From JAJZQZ01 sp963790415 (GTDB lineage Bacteria; Actinomycetota; Thermoleophilia; RBG-16-64-13), in contig CAWBOK010000001.1 in NCBI GenBank assembly GCA_963790415.1, positions 558,001-622,000 of the forward strand: a DNA stretch of 64,000 nt, given 5' to 3'. Positions 17,782 to 31,640 of this stretch are shown one piece after another (the stretch's first letter is position 1; each line of letters begins with the position of its first letter). The notes below the pieces were generated by a model. That model saw only the letters and a list, made by a program, of their open reading frames with translations, had not been told where the DNA came from and did not search any database. The position numbers were made by a program, and so were the translations under genes.

Positions 17782-19254
17782 ATGATCGCGACACGACGCC
17801 TCATATCAGTCTTGGGCTTGATGATCGCCCTGCTCGGCCTCGCGGCCCCGGCGTGGGCCGCCGACCGCGAGATCAGCGCCGACGTCTTCATCTGGGACAC
17901 TACGAGCCAAGGCATCGGGGCTCTGCGTGCTCTGCAGACTGCCCGGGCGGCTCTGACCCCGTCCTCCGGCCCGGTGCAGCTGGTCATTGCTTCCACGTCG
18001 CCGCAGCCCAGCGCTATGCCCGCGCAGGGACTCGGCGTGGAGGACATCTTCACCTACTACGGCGACACGCTCGTCAGCGGATTCTGGGCCGAGTTCCGCC
18101 GCGGTGTGATCGCGGACTACCGTGCGCGGGGCATCAACGCCCTCAACAGCGAGGGCCGGCTGGTCGTGGAGCCCGAGGTCGCGGCGTCGCAGCTTCGCTG
18201 GTACATCGACCGCGGAGGCGCCGGCCGACCCGGCACGACCTACCTCTGCGCCCACCTACTCGACGCGAGCTATCAGGCCGGAGCCAGCGAGATCACGCTG
18301 CGAACGGCGGGCGGAACCACCATACGCGTGACGGCCAAAGTGCTCATCGACGCGTCGGTGGAAGGGGACTTGGCCCTCATGCTGGGGGCGCGATATCGCT
18401 TCGGACTGAGCGAGAAGGTGTACGGCCCCGCGACCGGTCCGCCCCCGGTGCCCAATGGAAACGTCCGCGAAACCTGGATCCAGCGACTCTCCACCCTGCT
18501 CACCTTGAAGGTCTACTCGGGAGCGGCTCCCCGGATCGCAGGCCTTGGCAGCACGGTCTACAACCCCAGCGGGTACGGTCCTGAGGACCGCATGGAGGCG
18601 CGCACCGTGGCCGCTTTCGCCACGGGCTGGTCGATGCAACATCCTCTGCCCAACGGCAAGCGCGAACTTAACGAAACCTGGTCCGACTGCGTACTGGATA
18701 TCGCCATGCCCTACAACTACGTCTTCGGCTACCGCTCCGACCCTCAGATCCGACTGCGGATCCGCAACCAAGTACTTCAGTGGACCATCGATCGTTTGCG
18801 CTACGTGCAGGAGACCGGCTATCCCCGGGTCGGCTTGGTCACCGTACCCAGCCGCGTCTACCTGCGCGAAGGTCCGCGGGTGGTCGGACGTGCGACCTAC
18901 ACAGACGACGATGTCCAGAACAATCGGGTGCGAGAACCGGTCGCGTTCGGCAACTACGCCGAGTACGACGTCCACCTACCCGTCGCGCAGAAACTGGGCA
19001 GCGCGTTCGTGCACGTGCCCATGGGAGCCATCATCTCCGCCGACTTCCCCGACCTGCTGATACCCGGCCCCATCTCGACCGAGCATCTGGCCTACAACAC
19101 AGCCGTACGCATGGAACCTCTGCGAGCGAACACCGGCGGCGCGGCGGGCGTCATGGCCGCGGTAGCGCTGGCGCGCGCAGTGCCTCCCGCACAGGTGTCA
19201 TACACTCAGGTGGCCGCGGAGTTGCGCCGCCAGCGGTATCGACTGGGGCTGTGA
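17782..19254 (+). CDS. exported FAD-dependent oxidoreductase-like protein
   Basis: The 490-residue product starts with a clear signal peptide (positively charged MIATRR, hydrophobic core, then AAPAWA before ADREI near residue 26). The rest matches the FAD_oxidored family layout: RGTTYLCAHLL-like strands, VTAKVLIDASVEGDLALMLG (typical second FAD-contact region) and a C-terminal NTGGAAGVMAAVALARA, which closes the nucleotide site. The N-terminal Rossmann motif is degenerate: where the family has GxGxxG after a beta strand, this one has FIWDTTSQGIGALRAL. It may therefore bind FAD differently or have lost it. Its stop overlaps the GTG of the next gene. Substrate unknown. Confidence 0.75.
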   Translation: MIATRRLISVLGLMIALLGLAAPAWAADREISADVFIWDTTSQGIGALRALQTARAALTPSSGPVQLVIASTSPQPSAMPAQGLGVEDIFTYYGDTLVSGFWAEFRRGVIADYRARGINALNSEGRLVVEPEVAASQLRWYIDRGGAGRPGTTYLCAHLLDASYQAGASEITLRTAGGTTIRVTAKVLIDASVEGDLALMLGARYRFGLSEKVYGPATGPPPVPNGNVRETWIQRLSTLLTLKVYSGAAPRIAGLGSTVYNPSGYGPEDRMEARTVAAFATGWSMQHPLPNGKRELNETWSDCVLDIAMPYNYVFGYRSDPQIRLRIRNQVLQWTIDRLRYVQETGYPRVGLVTVPSRVYLREGPRVVGRATYTDDDVQNNRVREPVAFGNYAEYDVHLPVAQKLGSAFVHVPMGAIISADFPDLLIPGPISTEHLAYNTAVRMEPLRANTGGAAGVMAAVALARAVPPAQVSYTQVAAELRRQRYRLGL

Positions 19255-19733
19255 GACCCACGGCGCCGGCCTCCGTGCAACGAACGGCCGGTCTGGCCCT
19301 CGCCTTCCTCGCGGTGCCGGCGGCGATCGCCGCGGCGTTGGTCATCCTGTTCGTCGCCGGCTACAGCTACGAGACGGTCGGCGGCGACGCCGCGGCGCCG
19401 GGACATCCCTCGACTACGGTCACATCCAGCGGCCGCGCGACCACGTGGCAGATGGCCTTGGAAAGCAAGGACTACATCGTCTTGTGGTGGGTGGCGTTCG
19501 TGGTTGTGGCGGCCGTCGGCGCGGCGGCCGCGGCCTGGCGGCGCCGACTGGACTTGGTGTGGGTCGCCGCCCTGGGCGTGACCGCCCTCGCGATAGCCGG
19601 GATGATGAGCATCGGGATCGCGATCGCCCCTGTGGCTCTGCTGCTCTTGCTCTCGGCGACCTTGCTGACCCTCGATCGGCTCAGCAGGCAGATATCCGGA
19701 GACCCCTTCGATGACGACCCGCCCGACCAGTAA
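19251..19733 (+). CDS. small membrane protein, three or four helices
   Basis: GTG 19251 overlaps the preceding TGA (GTGA), and the product has 160 residues. One helix lies at 14-36 (LAFLAVPAAIAAALVILFVA); after an extracytoplasmic Ser/Thr-rich loop there are further helices at about 76-93, 101-121 and an Ala/Leu-rich segment to 143. The C-terminus is acidic (DPFDDDPPDQ). I do not recognise a family. Co-translation with the exported flavoprotein-like gene suggests a shared role at the membrane. Confidence 0.6.
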   Translation: MRPTAPASVQRTAGLALAFLAVPAAIAAALVILFVAGYSYETVGGDAAAPGHPSTTVTSSGRATTWQMALESKDYIVLWWVAFVVVAAVGAAAAAWRRRLDLVWVAALGVTALAIAGMMSIGIAIAPVALLLLLSATLLTLDRLSRQISGDPFDDDPPDQ

Positions 19734-19749
19734 CCGAAAGGACCGCGCA

Positions 19750-22944
<3,195 letters not shown>

Positions 22945-22947
<3 letters not shown>

Positions 22948-22966
22948 GAGGCTGTTGAAAACCGGA
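22945..22966 (+). repeat. end fragment of the inverted-repeat family
   Basis: TAGGAGGCTGTTGAAAACCG directly at and after the carB stop matches the terminal repeat of the elements at 766-889 and 35884-36051. No second end is seen before ccoN. The remaining intergenic bases to 23074 hold only the ccoN ribosome-binding site (CTGGAGGAGGACGC). Confidence 0.4.
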
Positions 22967-23074
22967 GCACGACGGTGGTTGCGCAAAGCCGATAGATTCG
23001 TCATATTGAGCGTCACGACCCCATAGTCCATATGGGCGGGCCTGCGATACGTCAACTGCCCTGGAGGAGGACGC

Positions 23075-24479
23075 ATGTTCGATCGTAAGGACTCGACGGC
23101 GCGCAACATGGCGGCCTCGGCGCTCGTCTGGCTGGTCCTGTCGATCACCCTCGGACTCGTTCAGGCACTCGAGTTCATCGCACCCGACCTGTTCCAGGGC
23201 ATACCGTGGCTGGTGTTCCCGCGCATCCGTCAGGTGCACGTGAACGGCCTCGCCTTCGGATGGCTGTCGATGGCGATGGTGGCCGGCTGGTACTACATCG
23301 TGCCCCGGCTGACCAGGTCGCGATATCCACTCACAGCGCCTGGGCAACGTCGTCATGATCCTCTGGAACCTGGCGCTGGCCGTGGGCCTGGTGGGCCTCC
23401 TCCTGGGCTACACCCAGGCGCGAGAATACGCAGAGCTTGCCTGGCCCATCGACATCGCCTTCATGGTGGTATTGCTGCTCACCGCCTACAACCTGCTGCG
23501 CACGATCGCCTCGCGCACGGCCGATCACCTCTACGTGAGCCTGTGGTACATCATGGGCTCCCTCATCTGGTTCCCGATCGTGTTCGCCATCGGCAACGTC
23601 ATCTGGGCTCCTCCGACCGGCTCGCTCACGGGCCTCAACGACGCCATCTGGGCGTGGTTCTACGGGCACAACATCCTCGGTCTCTGGTTCACGACCGGCA
23701 CTGTCGCACTCGTCTACTACATCGTCCCCAAGGAGATCAAACGGCCGCTATACGGCTACTCGCTGGCCCTGATCGCCTTCTGGTGCCTCGCGTTCTTCTA
23801 CACAGCCGTGGGGGCCCACCACATCCTCCAGTCCCCGATCCCCGAGTGGCTCAAGACGATCGCGGTGATAACGTCGATGGGCATGCTCATCCCCGTGTTC
23901 GCCTTCAGCATCAACGTCTTCATGACCTTGCGAGGATCGTGGAGAGACCTGCACTACTCCATCCCCCTGCGCTTCGCGGTGACCGGCGCGGTCTTCTACC
24001 TTCTCACGAGCATCCAAGGCTCCACGCAGGCGTTGCGAGGCGTCAACGTGTTCATCCACTTCACGAACTACTCGGTGGCCCATGCCCACATGGCCCTGTT
24101 GGGCTTCGTGGCCTTCACGCTCTTCGGTGCTGTGTACTACATCTTCCCCAGGATCAGCGGGGGTGGGCTGTATTCCGAGCGGCTGGCCTGGATCCATTGG
24201 TGGCTGACGTTCGTGGGCTTCCTAGGGTTCTTCTCGGTGCTGACCGCCGCCGGCCTGGTCCAGGCCGGTAACTTCTCGCAGGGCATCCCCACCATCGCCG
24301 TCCTGCCGGCCGTTCGCGGCTTGTGGATAGGGCGGGCGGCTGCGGGCACGGTGATCATTTTAGCCCAGTACATCTTCGTCTATAACATGGCCCAGACGCT
24401 GCGCGGCAGGCGGTCACGCTCCGAAGTGGCGGCACAGGCACGATCGGTCGTGGTCGAGCCGGCCGCGACGGAAGCGTAG
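23075..24479 (+). CDS. ccoN: cbb3-type cytochrome c oxidase subunit I, one apparent insertion
   Basis: CcoN holds the haem b and the haem b3-CuB centre that reduces oxygen. The N-terminal 90 residues (QVHVNGLAFGWLSMAMVAGW with the low-spin haem His) are in one frame; the rest (GNVVMILWNLALAVGL onward) is in the next. Deleting one base in 23317-23324 joins them into 467 residues. CuB and haem ligands are visible as WFYGHNILGLWFTTG, GAHHILQSPIPEWLK and TNYSVAHAHMALLGF. About twelve membrane helices are expected. It is followed after nine bases by the ccoO fusion. Confidence 0.88.
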
Positions 24480-24488
24480 GGGGCCGCG

Positions 24489-26366
24489 ATGAAAATGACG
24501 CCCCGCATCATCGTCATCGGCGGACTCGCCGTGGTCCTCTCCGTCGTCGCCGTGGTGGTGTTCCTGCCCTACGCGATATTCAAGCCGGCCGACACGCTCT
24601 ACGCGAGGCCCTATACGGAGTTCGAGCAGAGGGGCCGTGACCTCTACGTCTCGAACGGCTGCCTCTATTGCCACAGCCAGTTCACGCGCCCCGAGGACGT
24701 GACGCCGTCCGAACCGTCCGAGGCCGGCGACTTCAACTACGACAAGCCTCACCAGCTCGGCACGCTGCGCACCGGTCCCGACCTGGCCAACATAGGCCTG
24801 AAGCGCGGCGACCAGTGGGAGATCGACCACCTCAGAGAACCACGGACGTTCACGCCGAACTCCATCATGCCCTCGTTCAAGTTCCTGTCCGAGGGCGACA
24901 TGCGCGCCTTGGTCGCCTATCTCAACACCCTGGGGAACAAGCAGACGGCTTCCACCAACCTGATGATCCCCGACAAATACCACGGATTGAAGCAGCCGAT
25001 GCCGGTCACCGTCGAGAACTGGGACAAGGGCCGCGACCTCTTCGCCACACGCTGCCTGACCTGTCACGGCTGCGCGGGCAAAGGCGACGGCCCCTACGCG
25101 ATGATCAACAACGCCCGGCCGGCAGATCTGCGCCAGCCCCGCTTCACCGCCCTGCCCTCCGACTTCTTCTTCTGGCGGATCTCCGACGGCGTGCCCGGTA
25201 CGGTCATGCCAGTGTGGCACCAGTCCATGACGGAGAACGAGCGCTGGCTCGTCACCCTGTTCGTCCAGAACGCGTTCATGGACATGGTCCCCCACCTGAC
25301 CGACGAGGGCGATCTCCCCGCGGAGTACGACCTCGTCAACCCGCTTCCGGTAGACCCACCGACCCTTGACGAGGGCAAAGCCATATTCGTGGCCAACTGC
25401 CAGTTCTGTCACGGCTACGGTGGCCGGGGCAACGGCGTGAGCGCGGCCGGGCTCAGGCCGGCGCCACCCGATTTCAACGACCCCACCTTCTACTCCAAAT
25501 GGACGGATGGCGACTGGTTCTGGCGGGTCTCGGAGTCGCTGCCGATGCGGGCGATGCCCAAGTGGAAGACCCTGCTCGACGAGCGCCAGCGCTGGGCGGT
25601 CTCGAACTACGTGCGCTACGTGCTTGCCCTTCCCAACCCCGACGCCGAGCCCGCCGACCCGGATATACCCGAGCGCGCGAAGACCATCCTGGTGATGCCC
25701 GCGGGCGCGAACGTAACCGCCGGCCGTGTGGTGTACATGAAACGCTGCTGGACCTGCCACGGCGATGCCGGCCAGGGCGAGGGCCCCGACGCGGTCGACT
25801 TCGTGCCGCCGGCCGCCGACTTCACCGTCGACGAGTTCGATACCATGCCCGACTACGAGCTGATGTGGAAGGTCTCCGAGGGCATCGGTAACACGGCCAT
25901 GCCCATCTGGCGGCTCCTGCTGTCCGAGGAGGACCGCTGGAACGCCATCGCCTACATACGGGCTACCTTCATCTCGCCCACTGAACCGGCCACGGTCGAC
26001 GACAACCCGCCGGTCGCCTACCAGGCGCTCGACCCCGCACCCTACGCCAACACGCCCGACGCACGCGACCGCGGGAAGCAGACATACGAGACGCTGTGCC
26101 GTGGATGTCATGGCTACGCGGCCAAGGGGGATGGGCAGTACGGCCCGCCGCTCGCGCCCACGCCGGCCGATCTCACCCAGGATCCTGCCCTCACCGCCGA
26201 CGAAGGCTGGTGGTTCTGGCGGGTCAGCGAGGGTGTGGTGGGCGACGGCGGCACCCATCCGACGGCCATGCCCCCCTGGCGTCTGGTGTTGACCGAGCAG
26301 GAGCGCTGGGAGGTCGCTTGGTACACGCGCGAACTCGTGGGGATCAAGGAGGCGCCGGCGCCATGA
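24489..26366 (+). CDS. ccoO: CcoO fused to four extra cytochrome c domains (pentahaem)
   Basis: Residues 1-165 are CcoO-like: an N-terminal membrane anchor (about 6-30), haem motif CLYCHSQ at 58-64 and Met in NSIMPSF at about 127. Four more class-I c domains follow, with CxxCH at residues 189-193, 304-308, 420-424 and 537-541, and matching Met ligands (VMPVW, AMPKW, AMPIW, AMPPW). The 625-residue length is far above the 200-300 of normal CcoO. The extra domains probably replace the dihaem CcoP, for which no separate gene is present, and pass electrons from periplasmic donors to CcoN. It overlaps the next gene by ATGA. Confidence 0.92.
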   Translation: MKMTPRIIVIGGLAVVLSVVAVVVFLPYAIFKPADTLYARPYTEFEQRGRDLYVSNGCLYCHSQFTRPEDVTPSEPSEAGDFNYDKPHQLGTLRTGPDLANIGLKRGDQWEIDHLREPRTFTPNSIMPSFKFLSEGDMRALVAYLNTLGNKQTASTNLMIPDKYHGLKQPMPVTVENWDKGRDLFATRCLTCHGCAGKGDGPYAMINNARPADLRQPRFTALPSDFFFWRISDGVPGTVMPVWHQSMTENERWLVTLFVQNAFMDMVPHLTDEGDLPAEYDLVNPLPVDPPTLDEGKAIFVANCQFCHGYGGRGNGVSAAGLRPAPPDFNDPTFYSKWTDGDWFWRVSESLPMRAMPKWKTLLDERQRWAVSNYVRYVLALPNPDAEPADPDIPERAKTILVMPAGANVTAGRVVYMKRCWTCHGDAGQGEGPDAVDFVPPAADFTVDEFDTMPDYELMWKVSEGIGNTAMPIWRLLLSEEDRWNAIAYIRATFISPTEPATVDDNPPVAYQALDPAPYANTPDARDRGKQTYETLCRGCHGYAAKGDGQYGPPLAPTPADLTQDPALTADEGWWFWRVSEGVVGDGGTHPTAMPPWRLVLTEQERWEVAWYTRELVGIKEAPAP

Positions 26367-26545
26367 ACCTGGCCGAGTACATGATAGTCGCTACCGTGAT
26401 CGTGTTCGCTCTGGCCGCCGCCGTGGCGCTGGCCTGGTCGGTCGCGGCCGGACAATGGCGCGATCGAGCCGAAGGCGCCCTGGTCGTCATGGACGACGAT
26501 GACGTCGCCGTCGAGCGGGCGGTCCCTATCGTCAGGGAGGTATGA
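26363..26545 (+). CDS. ccoS: CcoS-like cbb3 oxidase assembly protein
   Basis: The 60-residue protein has one N-terminal membrane helix (YMIVATVIVFALAAAVALAW), then SVAAGQWRDRAEGALVVMDD. CcoS proteins have the same layout: one helix, a W-x-V-x-x-G-Q-F/W-D-D-like patch and a short acidic tail. CcoS is needed to insert the cofactors of cbb3 oxidases. The ATG overlaps the upstream stop (ATGA). Identification rests on pattern and position in the oxidase cluster; the family is short, so certainty is moderate. Confidence 0.65.
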   Translation: MNLAEYMIVATVIVFALAAAVALAWSVAAGQWRDRAEGALVVMDDDDVAVERAVPIVREV

Positions 26546-26549
26546 GCTC

Positions 26550-26840
26550 ATGCCCGTGTATCAGCAACTGGTGGGAGCGCTGTGGGGCGTCGGCCTGGGC
26601 CTCGGACTGCTGGTCGTCATCTGGCTGGTCGTCTCGAACGGCTGGTTCCGTCCCGCGACGGACGATCACATGCCGGAGACCGACGCGAAACCGGACCCCG
26701 TCGGGCTGGTGGACGACTACCCCGAACGACTCAGGGAAGCCCACGGAAAGCCCACGCTCTTCCTCAAGCTGTGGATCGTCGCCTTCGTTCTGTGGGCCGT
26801 CGGATACGTGGTCATCTTCCTCCTTCGATCGACGTCTTGA
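26550..26840 (+). CDS. small two-helix membrane protein of the cbb3 cluster (CcoP/CcoQ-like)
   Basis: ATG 26550 follows GGGAGG. The 96 residues contain helices at about 8-28 (LVGALWGVGLGLGLLVVIWL) and 72-92 (LWIVAFVLWAVGYVVIFLL), with a polar loop between. The last part (RLREAHGKPTLFLKLWIVAF) resembles the N-terminal membrane segment of CcoP, where the haem domains are missing. It may therefore be the remaining anchor of a CcoP whose haem domains now sit on CcoO, or a CcoQ-like stabilising subunit. This is an inference from sequence pattern and position. Confidence 0.55.
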   Translation: MPVYQQLVGALWGVGLGLGLLVVIWLVVSNGWFRPATDDHMPETDAKPDPVGLVDDYPERLREAHGKPTLFLKLWIVAFVLWAVGYVVIFLLRSTS

Positions 26841-26845
26841 GCCAC

Positions 26846-27589
26846 ATGAACCACATGATGGGCCCCGCCGGAGGATGGTCTGTGGCGACCCTGTGGCTTG
26901 CGTTCACGGTGGGCCTCGCGGGCGGTTTCGGGCACTGCATCGCCATGTGTGGCCCGTTCGTGGCGGCATCGAGCATCTCGAATGGAGTGGGCGGCTCACG
27001 CTCCCCCCGGTCGGCCGGCCTGTTCCAGGCGGGCTACCACACGGGGAGACTGCTCACCTACACGGCCCTGGGCGGCCTCCTTGGGGCCCTCGGCGCCGCG
27101 GGTACCATCGAGAAGCTCGCCGGGCCCGCGTGGCTCGCCCCCGCCCAACGCTACCTCGGCCTGGCGGCCGGCGTGCTGATGCTGCTGGTCGGGCTGGCGA
27201 TGCTCGGCTTCCCCAGGCTGACCGGGTTGATGCGCGCCGCCGAGACCGGTGGGATATCCGGAGCAGGCTGGTTCACCCGGGCGTACGTGCGGCTTCAGGC
27301 GGGTGGGTGGAAGGCGTCGGTGCCCCTGGGCATGCTCCTCGGCCTCCTTCCCTGCGGATTCCTGCTGGGGATGGAGGCGTGGGCGCTCGTATCAGGCTCG
27401 GCGACCGCAGGAGCCCTCACGATGTTCGCGTTCGGGCTGGGCACAGTGCCGGCCCTCGCGGGCTTCGGCCTGGCGGGCGGGTTGCTCGGCACACGCATGC
27501 GGGGCGGGCTCACCTACGTCGGGGCGGCCATCGTGTGCGGCCTCGGCCTGTTCGCCATCGGACGCGCGCTGGTCAAGCTGGCCGCCTGA
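26846..27589 (+). CDS. SafE/CcoH-like copper-handling membrane protein
   Basis: The 247-residue protein belongs to the TauE/SafE-DsbD-like family (COG2836), which is usually next to ccoI and is linked to copper delivery to cbb3 oxidases. The N-terminal signature GGFGHCIAMCGPFV (His-Cys-x-x-Met-Cys) and the central GLLPCGFLLG are the family metal-ligand regions; about six membrane helices are visible. ATG 26846 is chosen within MNHMMGPAGG; other ATGs three and four codons later are possible. It lies six bases after the previous gene and upstream of ccoI. Confidence 0.8.
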   Translation: MNHMMGPAGGWSVATLWLAFTVGLAGGFGHCIAMCGPFVAASSISNGVGGSRSPRSAGLFQAGYHTGRLLTYTALGGLLGALGAAGTIEKLAGPAWLAPAQRYLGLAAGVLMLLVGLAMLGFPRLTGLMRAAETGGISGAGWFTRAYVRLQAGGWKASVPLGMLLGLLPCGFLLGMEAWALVSGSATAGALTMFAFGLGTVPALAGFGLAGGLLGTRMRGGLTYVGAAIVCGLGLFAIGRALVKLAA

Positions 27590-27638
27590 GCGCCGGTTTC
27601 AGAACCACGCATCGCGCTCGGCCGCGACGGGTGCCGGA

Positions 27639-30099
27639 ATGAGCGCGCGCTCCTGCGACCTGTGCGGCCTACCGGTCATCGGGCGTCCGGTCAGATCGGT
27701 GGAGACCGGCGCCGACGGAGCGCTCGGCGAGCGGCAGTTCTGCTGTGAGGGCTGCAGGCGCGTCTGGGGGCTGGCGGCGGCGAGTGGGCTCACCGAGGTG
27801 CTCGAGGGTCCCCGTCGTCGGACCGCTCAGGAGCGCAAGGCTGCGATCGCCGCCCGCGCGGGCGCCCGGAGGGAGACCCTGCGGGTGGACGGCATGTGGT
27901 GCTCGTCGTGCGCGCTGGTGCTGGAGGAGGCGCTGTTGAGGCTGCCGGGCGTGGTCGACGCCGAAGTCTCCTATGCGGCGTCGCTTGCCCGGGTCACCTT
28001 CGACCCCTCGGGGGTCGACGTGGCCGCCATCGTGGAACGGGTGAGACTGCTGGGCTACGGCGCCACCCGGGCCTCGGAACCCGGCGGCGCCACAGACTCG
28101 GAAGACATCCAGGATCTCTTTCTGAGGTTCTTCGTCTCCGCGGCCGTCGGCATGTGGGTGCTGTGGCCGACGCTCTTCGTGCTCTACCCCGCCTTTGCGC
28201 GCGGCGAGTACGCCGGCCTCGGCGGCACCGAACTGCTCGCCGCCGGGCTCTCTCTGGTGGTGCTGCTCTACGGGGGCCGGCCGTTCCTGGCGGGAGCGTG
28301 GCGGGCGGCGAGGGTCCGAAGAGTGACCATGGACACGCTCGTGGTCCTCGGTACCTGGTCGGCATGGCTGTACAGCGCAGTGGCGGCCGTCACCGGTTCC
28401 GCGGGCGTGTATTTCGAGTCGGCGGCGATGATCACGACCATCGTCCTCCTGGGCCGTCTGATCGAGGCGTTCGGCCGTCGCGGCGCGACCCGGGCGATCG
28501 AAGCGCTCGCCGTCGCGCCCCAAACCGACGTGTGGTTGCTCCCGGGGGGCGACGTGGAGGCCGAACCCCAGCGCGTGCCTCTCGACGCCGCGGGGCCGGA
28601 CGACCTGGTGGCGGTGCGCGCAGGCGAGCGCATCGCCGTGGACGGCACCGTCGAGCGAGGCGAGTCGGCGGTGGACCAGTCGCGTCTCACGGGCGAGCCT
28701 CTGGCCGCCGAGCTCGGCCCGGGATGCGCCGTGTGGGCCGGCACCATCAACCTCACAGGCATGTTGGTGGTGCGGGTCGCACGCACCGGCGCCGACACCC
28801 TCGCGGGCCGGGTGGCCGCGCTCGTGGAAGATGCCGCCTTCGCCAAGTCACACGCCCAACGTCTCGCCGACGCCGCCGCCGGCCTGTTCGCACCCATCGT
28901 TCCGGCGGTGGCACTCGCGACGTTGGTATTCACGCTGGCCGGGGGTGACGCGCCCGCGGTAGCAGTGGAGCGCGCGGTTGCCGTGCTGGTGGTCTCGTGC
29001 CCGTGTGCCCTCGGGCTCGCCACTCCCCTCGCCGCCGCCAATGCGATGGCGCTGGCCTCGAAACACGGGATACTCGTGCGCGGGGCCGAGGTGCTGGAGC
29101 GTGCGGGCACGATAGCGGTGGTGGCGTTCGACAAGACCGGCACGCTCACTCGGGGCCGGCTGCGGGTCACCGGCACCATCGCCGCGCCCGACCCGGAACG
29201 CCTACGCCTTTTGGCGGGCGCCGCCGATGCCGGAGACTCACACCCGATCGCCGTCGCACTCCAGGAGGCGGCGGGCGCGGGAGTACCGCGCCCCGAACGC
29301 GTCGAGCGCCGTGGGGGGCTGGGCGTGAGCGCGCGCGTGACGGGTGTCCAGGTCGTGGTGGGCTCCGAGAGATTGCTCGCGGAGGTGGCTGTGGATATCC
29401 CGGCATCTGCGCGTCGCGAAGCCGAAGAAGTCCGCACTCACGGCCGCACGGTCGTGTGGTCGGCCGCCGACGGAGCATTGCTTGGCGGCATCGTGCTGGA
29501 GGACGCCGTGCGCGCGGAGGCCGCCGAAGCGCTCGCGGGCATCCGCGCCCTGGGAGCCGAACCCGTGATCGTGTCCGGGGACGCACGCGCCACCTGCGAA
29601 GCCGTGGCGGCCGCGCTCGGCATCACCGAGATGCACGCCGAGGTGCTGCCCCACGACAAAGAACAGGTCGTGCGCGGGCTGTTGGACCGTGGCGCCGTGG
29701 CGTTCGTCGGCGACGGCATCAACGACGCCCCCGCGCTGGCCGCCTCGTCTCTGGCGGTGGCTCTCGGGGGAGGGGCGGACATCGCGATGGAGGCGGGCGA
29801 TGTGGTACTGCTCGCCGAGGATGGCGGCACGCCCGAGCACCCACTCACAGCATTGCCGCTGCTGCTGAGAATCGCGAGGCGTTCCAGGCGCGTCATCCGC
29901 ACCAACCTGGCCTGGGCCTTCGCCTATAACGCGGTCGCCATCCCGCTCGCCGCGACAGGCAGACTCTCGCCGATGGCGGCCGCGGCCGCGATGGCGCTGA
30001 GTTCGCTGGCCGTCGTGGCGAACTCCGCCCGGCTGAGGGTGGACCCCGCGTTCCTTCGACGCCGCGACACGAGGAACACGCCGCTGCCTGCGCGGCGGG

Positions 30100-30116
<17 letters not shown>
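27639..30116 (+). CDS. ccoI: copper-translocating P1B-type ATPase for cbb3 oxidase assembly
   Basis: CcoI (FixI) pumps copper needed for cbb3 maturation. The 825-residue protein starts with the FixI-type Cys-rich domain (CDLCGLPVIG and FCCEGCRRVW), then an HMA domain with VDGMWCSSCALVLEEAL, eight membrane helices with the CPC motif in VVSCPCALGLATPLAAAN, the phosphorylation site AFDKTGTLTRG and the hinge GDGINDAPALAASS. Its 3' end overlaps the convergent purA by 17 bases. The start is ATG 27639; the frame is open further upstream but those residues overlap the previous gene out of frame and are not conserved. Confidence 0.93.
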
Positions 30117-31374
<1,258 letters not shown>

Positions 31375-31427
31375 GAATCTCCTCCCTGGTTCTGTCGGGC
31401 CTGCGGACACCGAATGATCCCGGTCGG

Positions 31428-31478
31428 CGGCAAACATACGCGAACAGACGCGCATCTAGTGTCCGGCAAACAGACGCG
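31428..31478. promoter_or_regulatory. direct repeats between purA and the sugar transporter
   Basis: CGGCAAACATACGCG (31428-31442) and CGGCAAACAGACGCG (31464-31478) are near-identical direct repeats, and a third AACAGACGCG lies at 31443-31452. They sit between the divergent purA and the sugar-binding protein gene, upstream of both. They could be operator half-sites for either gene, but no regulator gene is nearby. No clear -10/-35 pair was found. Confidence 0.35.
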
Positions 31479-31640
31479 CACAAGTGTACACCAGGGTGCG
31501 GACGGCGACCGGGGCCGGCAGAGTGAGCGCCACGCGGGTCGAGACCGGCAGCGATACTCCTTGCTTGATGCGGTTTCGAGTACTAACCTGGAAGGGTAGC
31601 AGTACCCGACCGGCCAGTGACGGGAGACTTGGAGGCAGTT

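Noticed and set aside
24414..26258. Open frame of 614 codons on the minus strand opposite the CcoO fusion
   Set aside because: It is the shadow of a gene with five haem motifs and carries no motif of its own.
27249..27638. N-terminal extension of ccoI by 130 codons
   Set aside because: The upstream part of the open frame overlaps the SafE-like gene in another frame and has no domain; the FixI-type Cys-rich domain begins right after ATG 27639.
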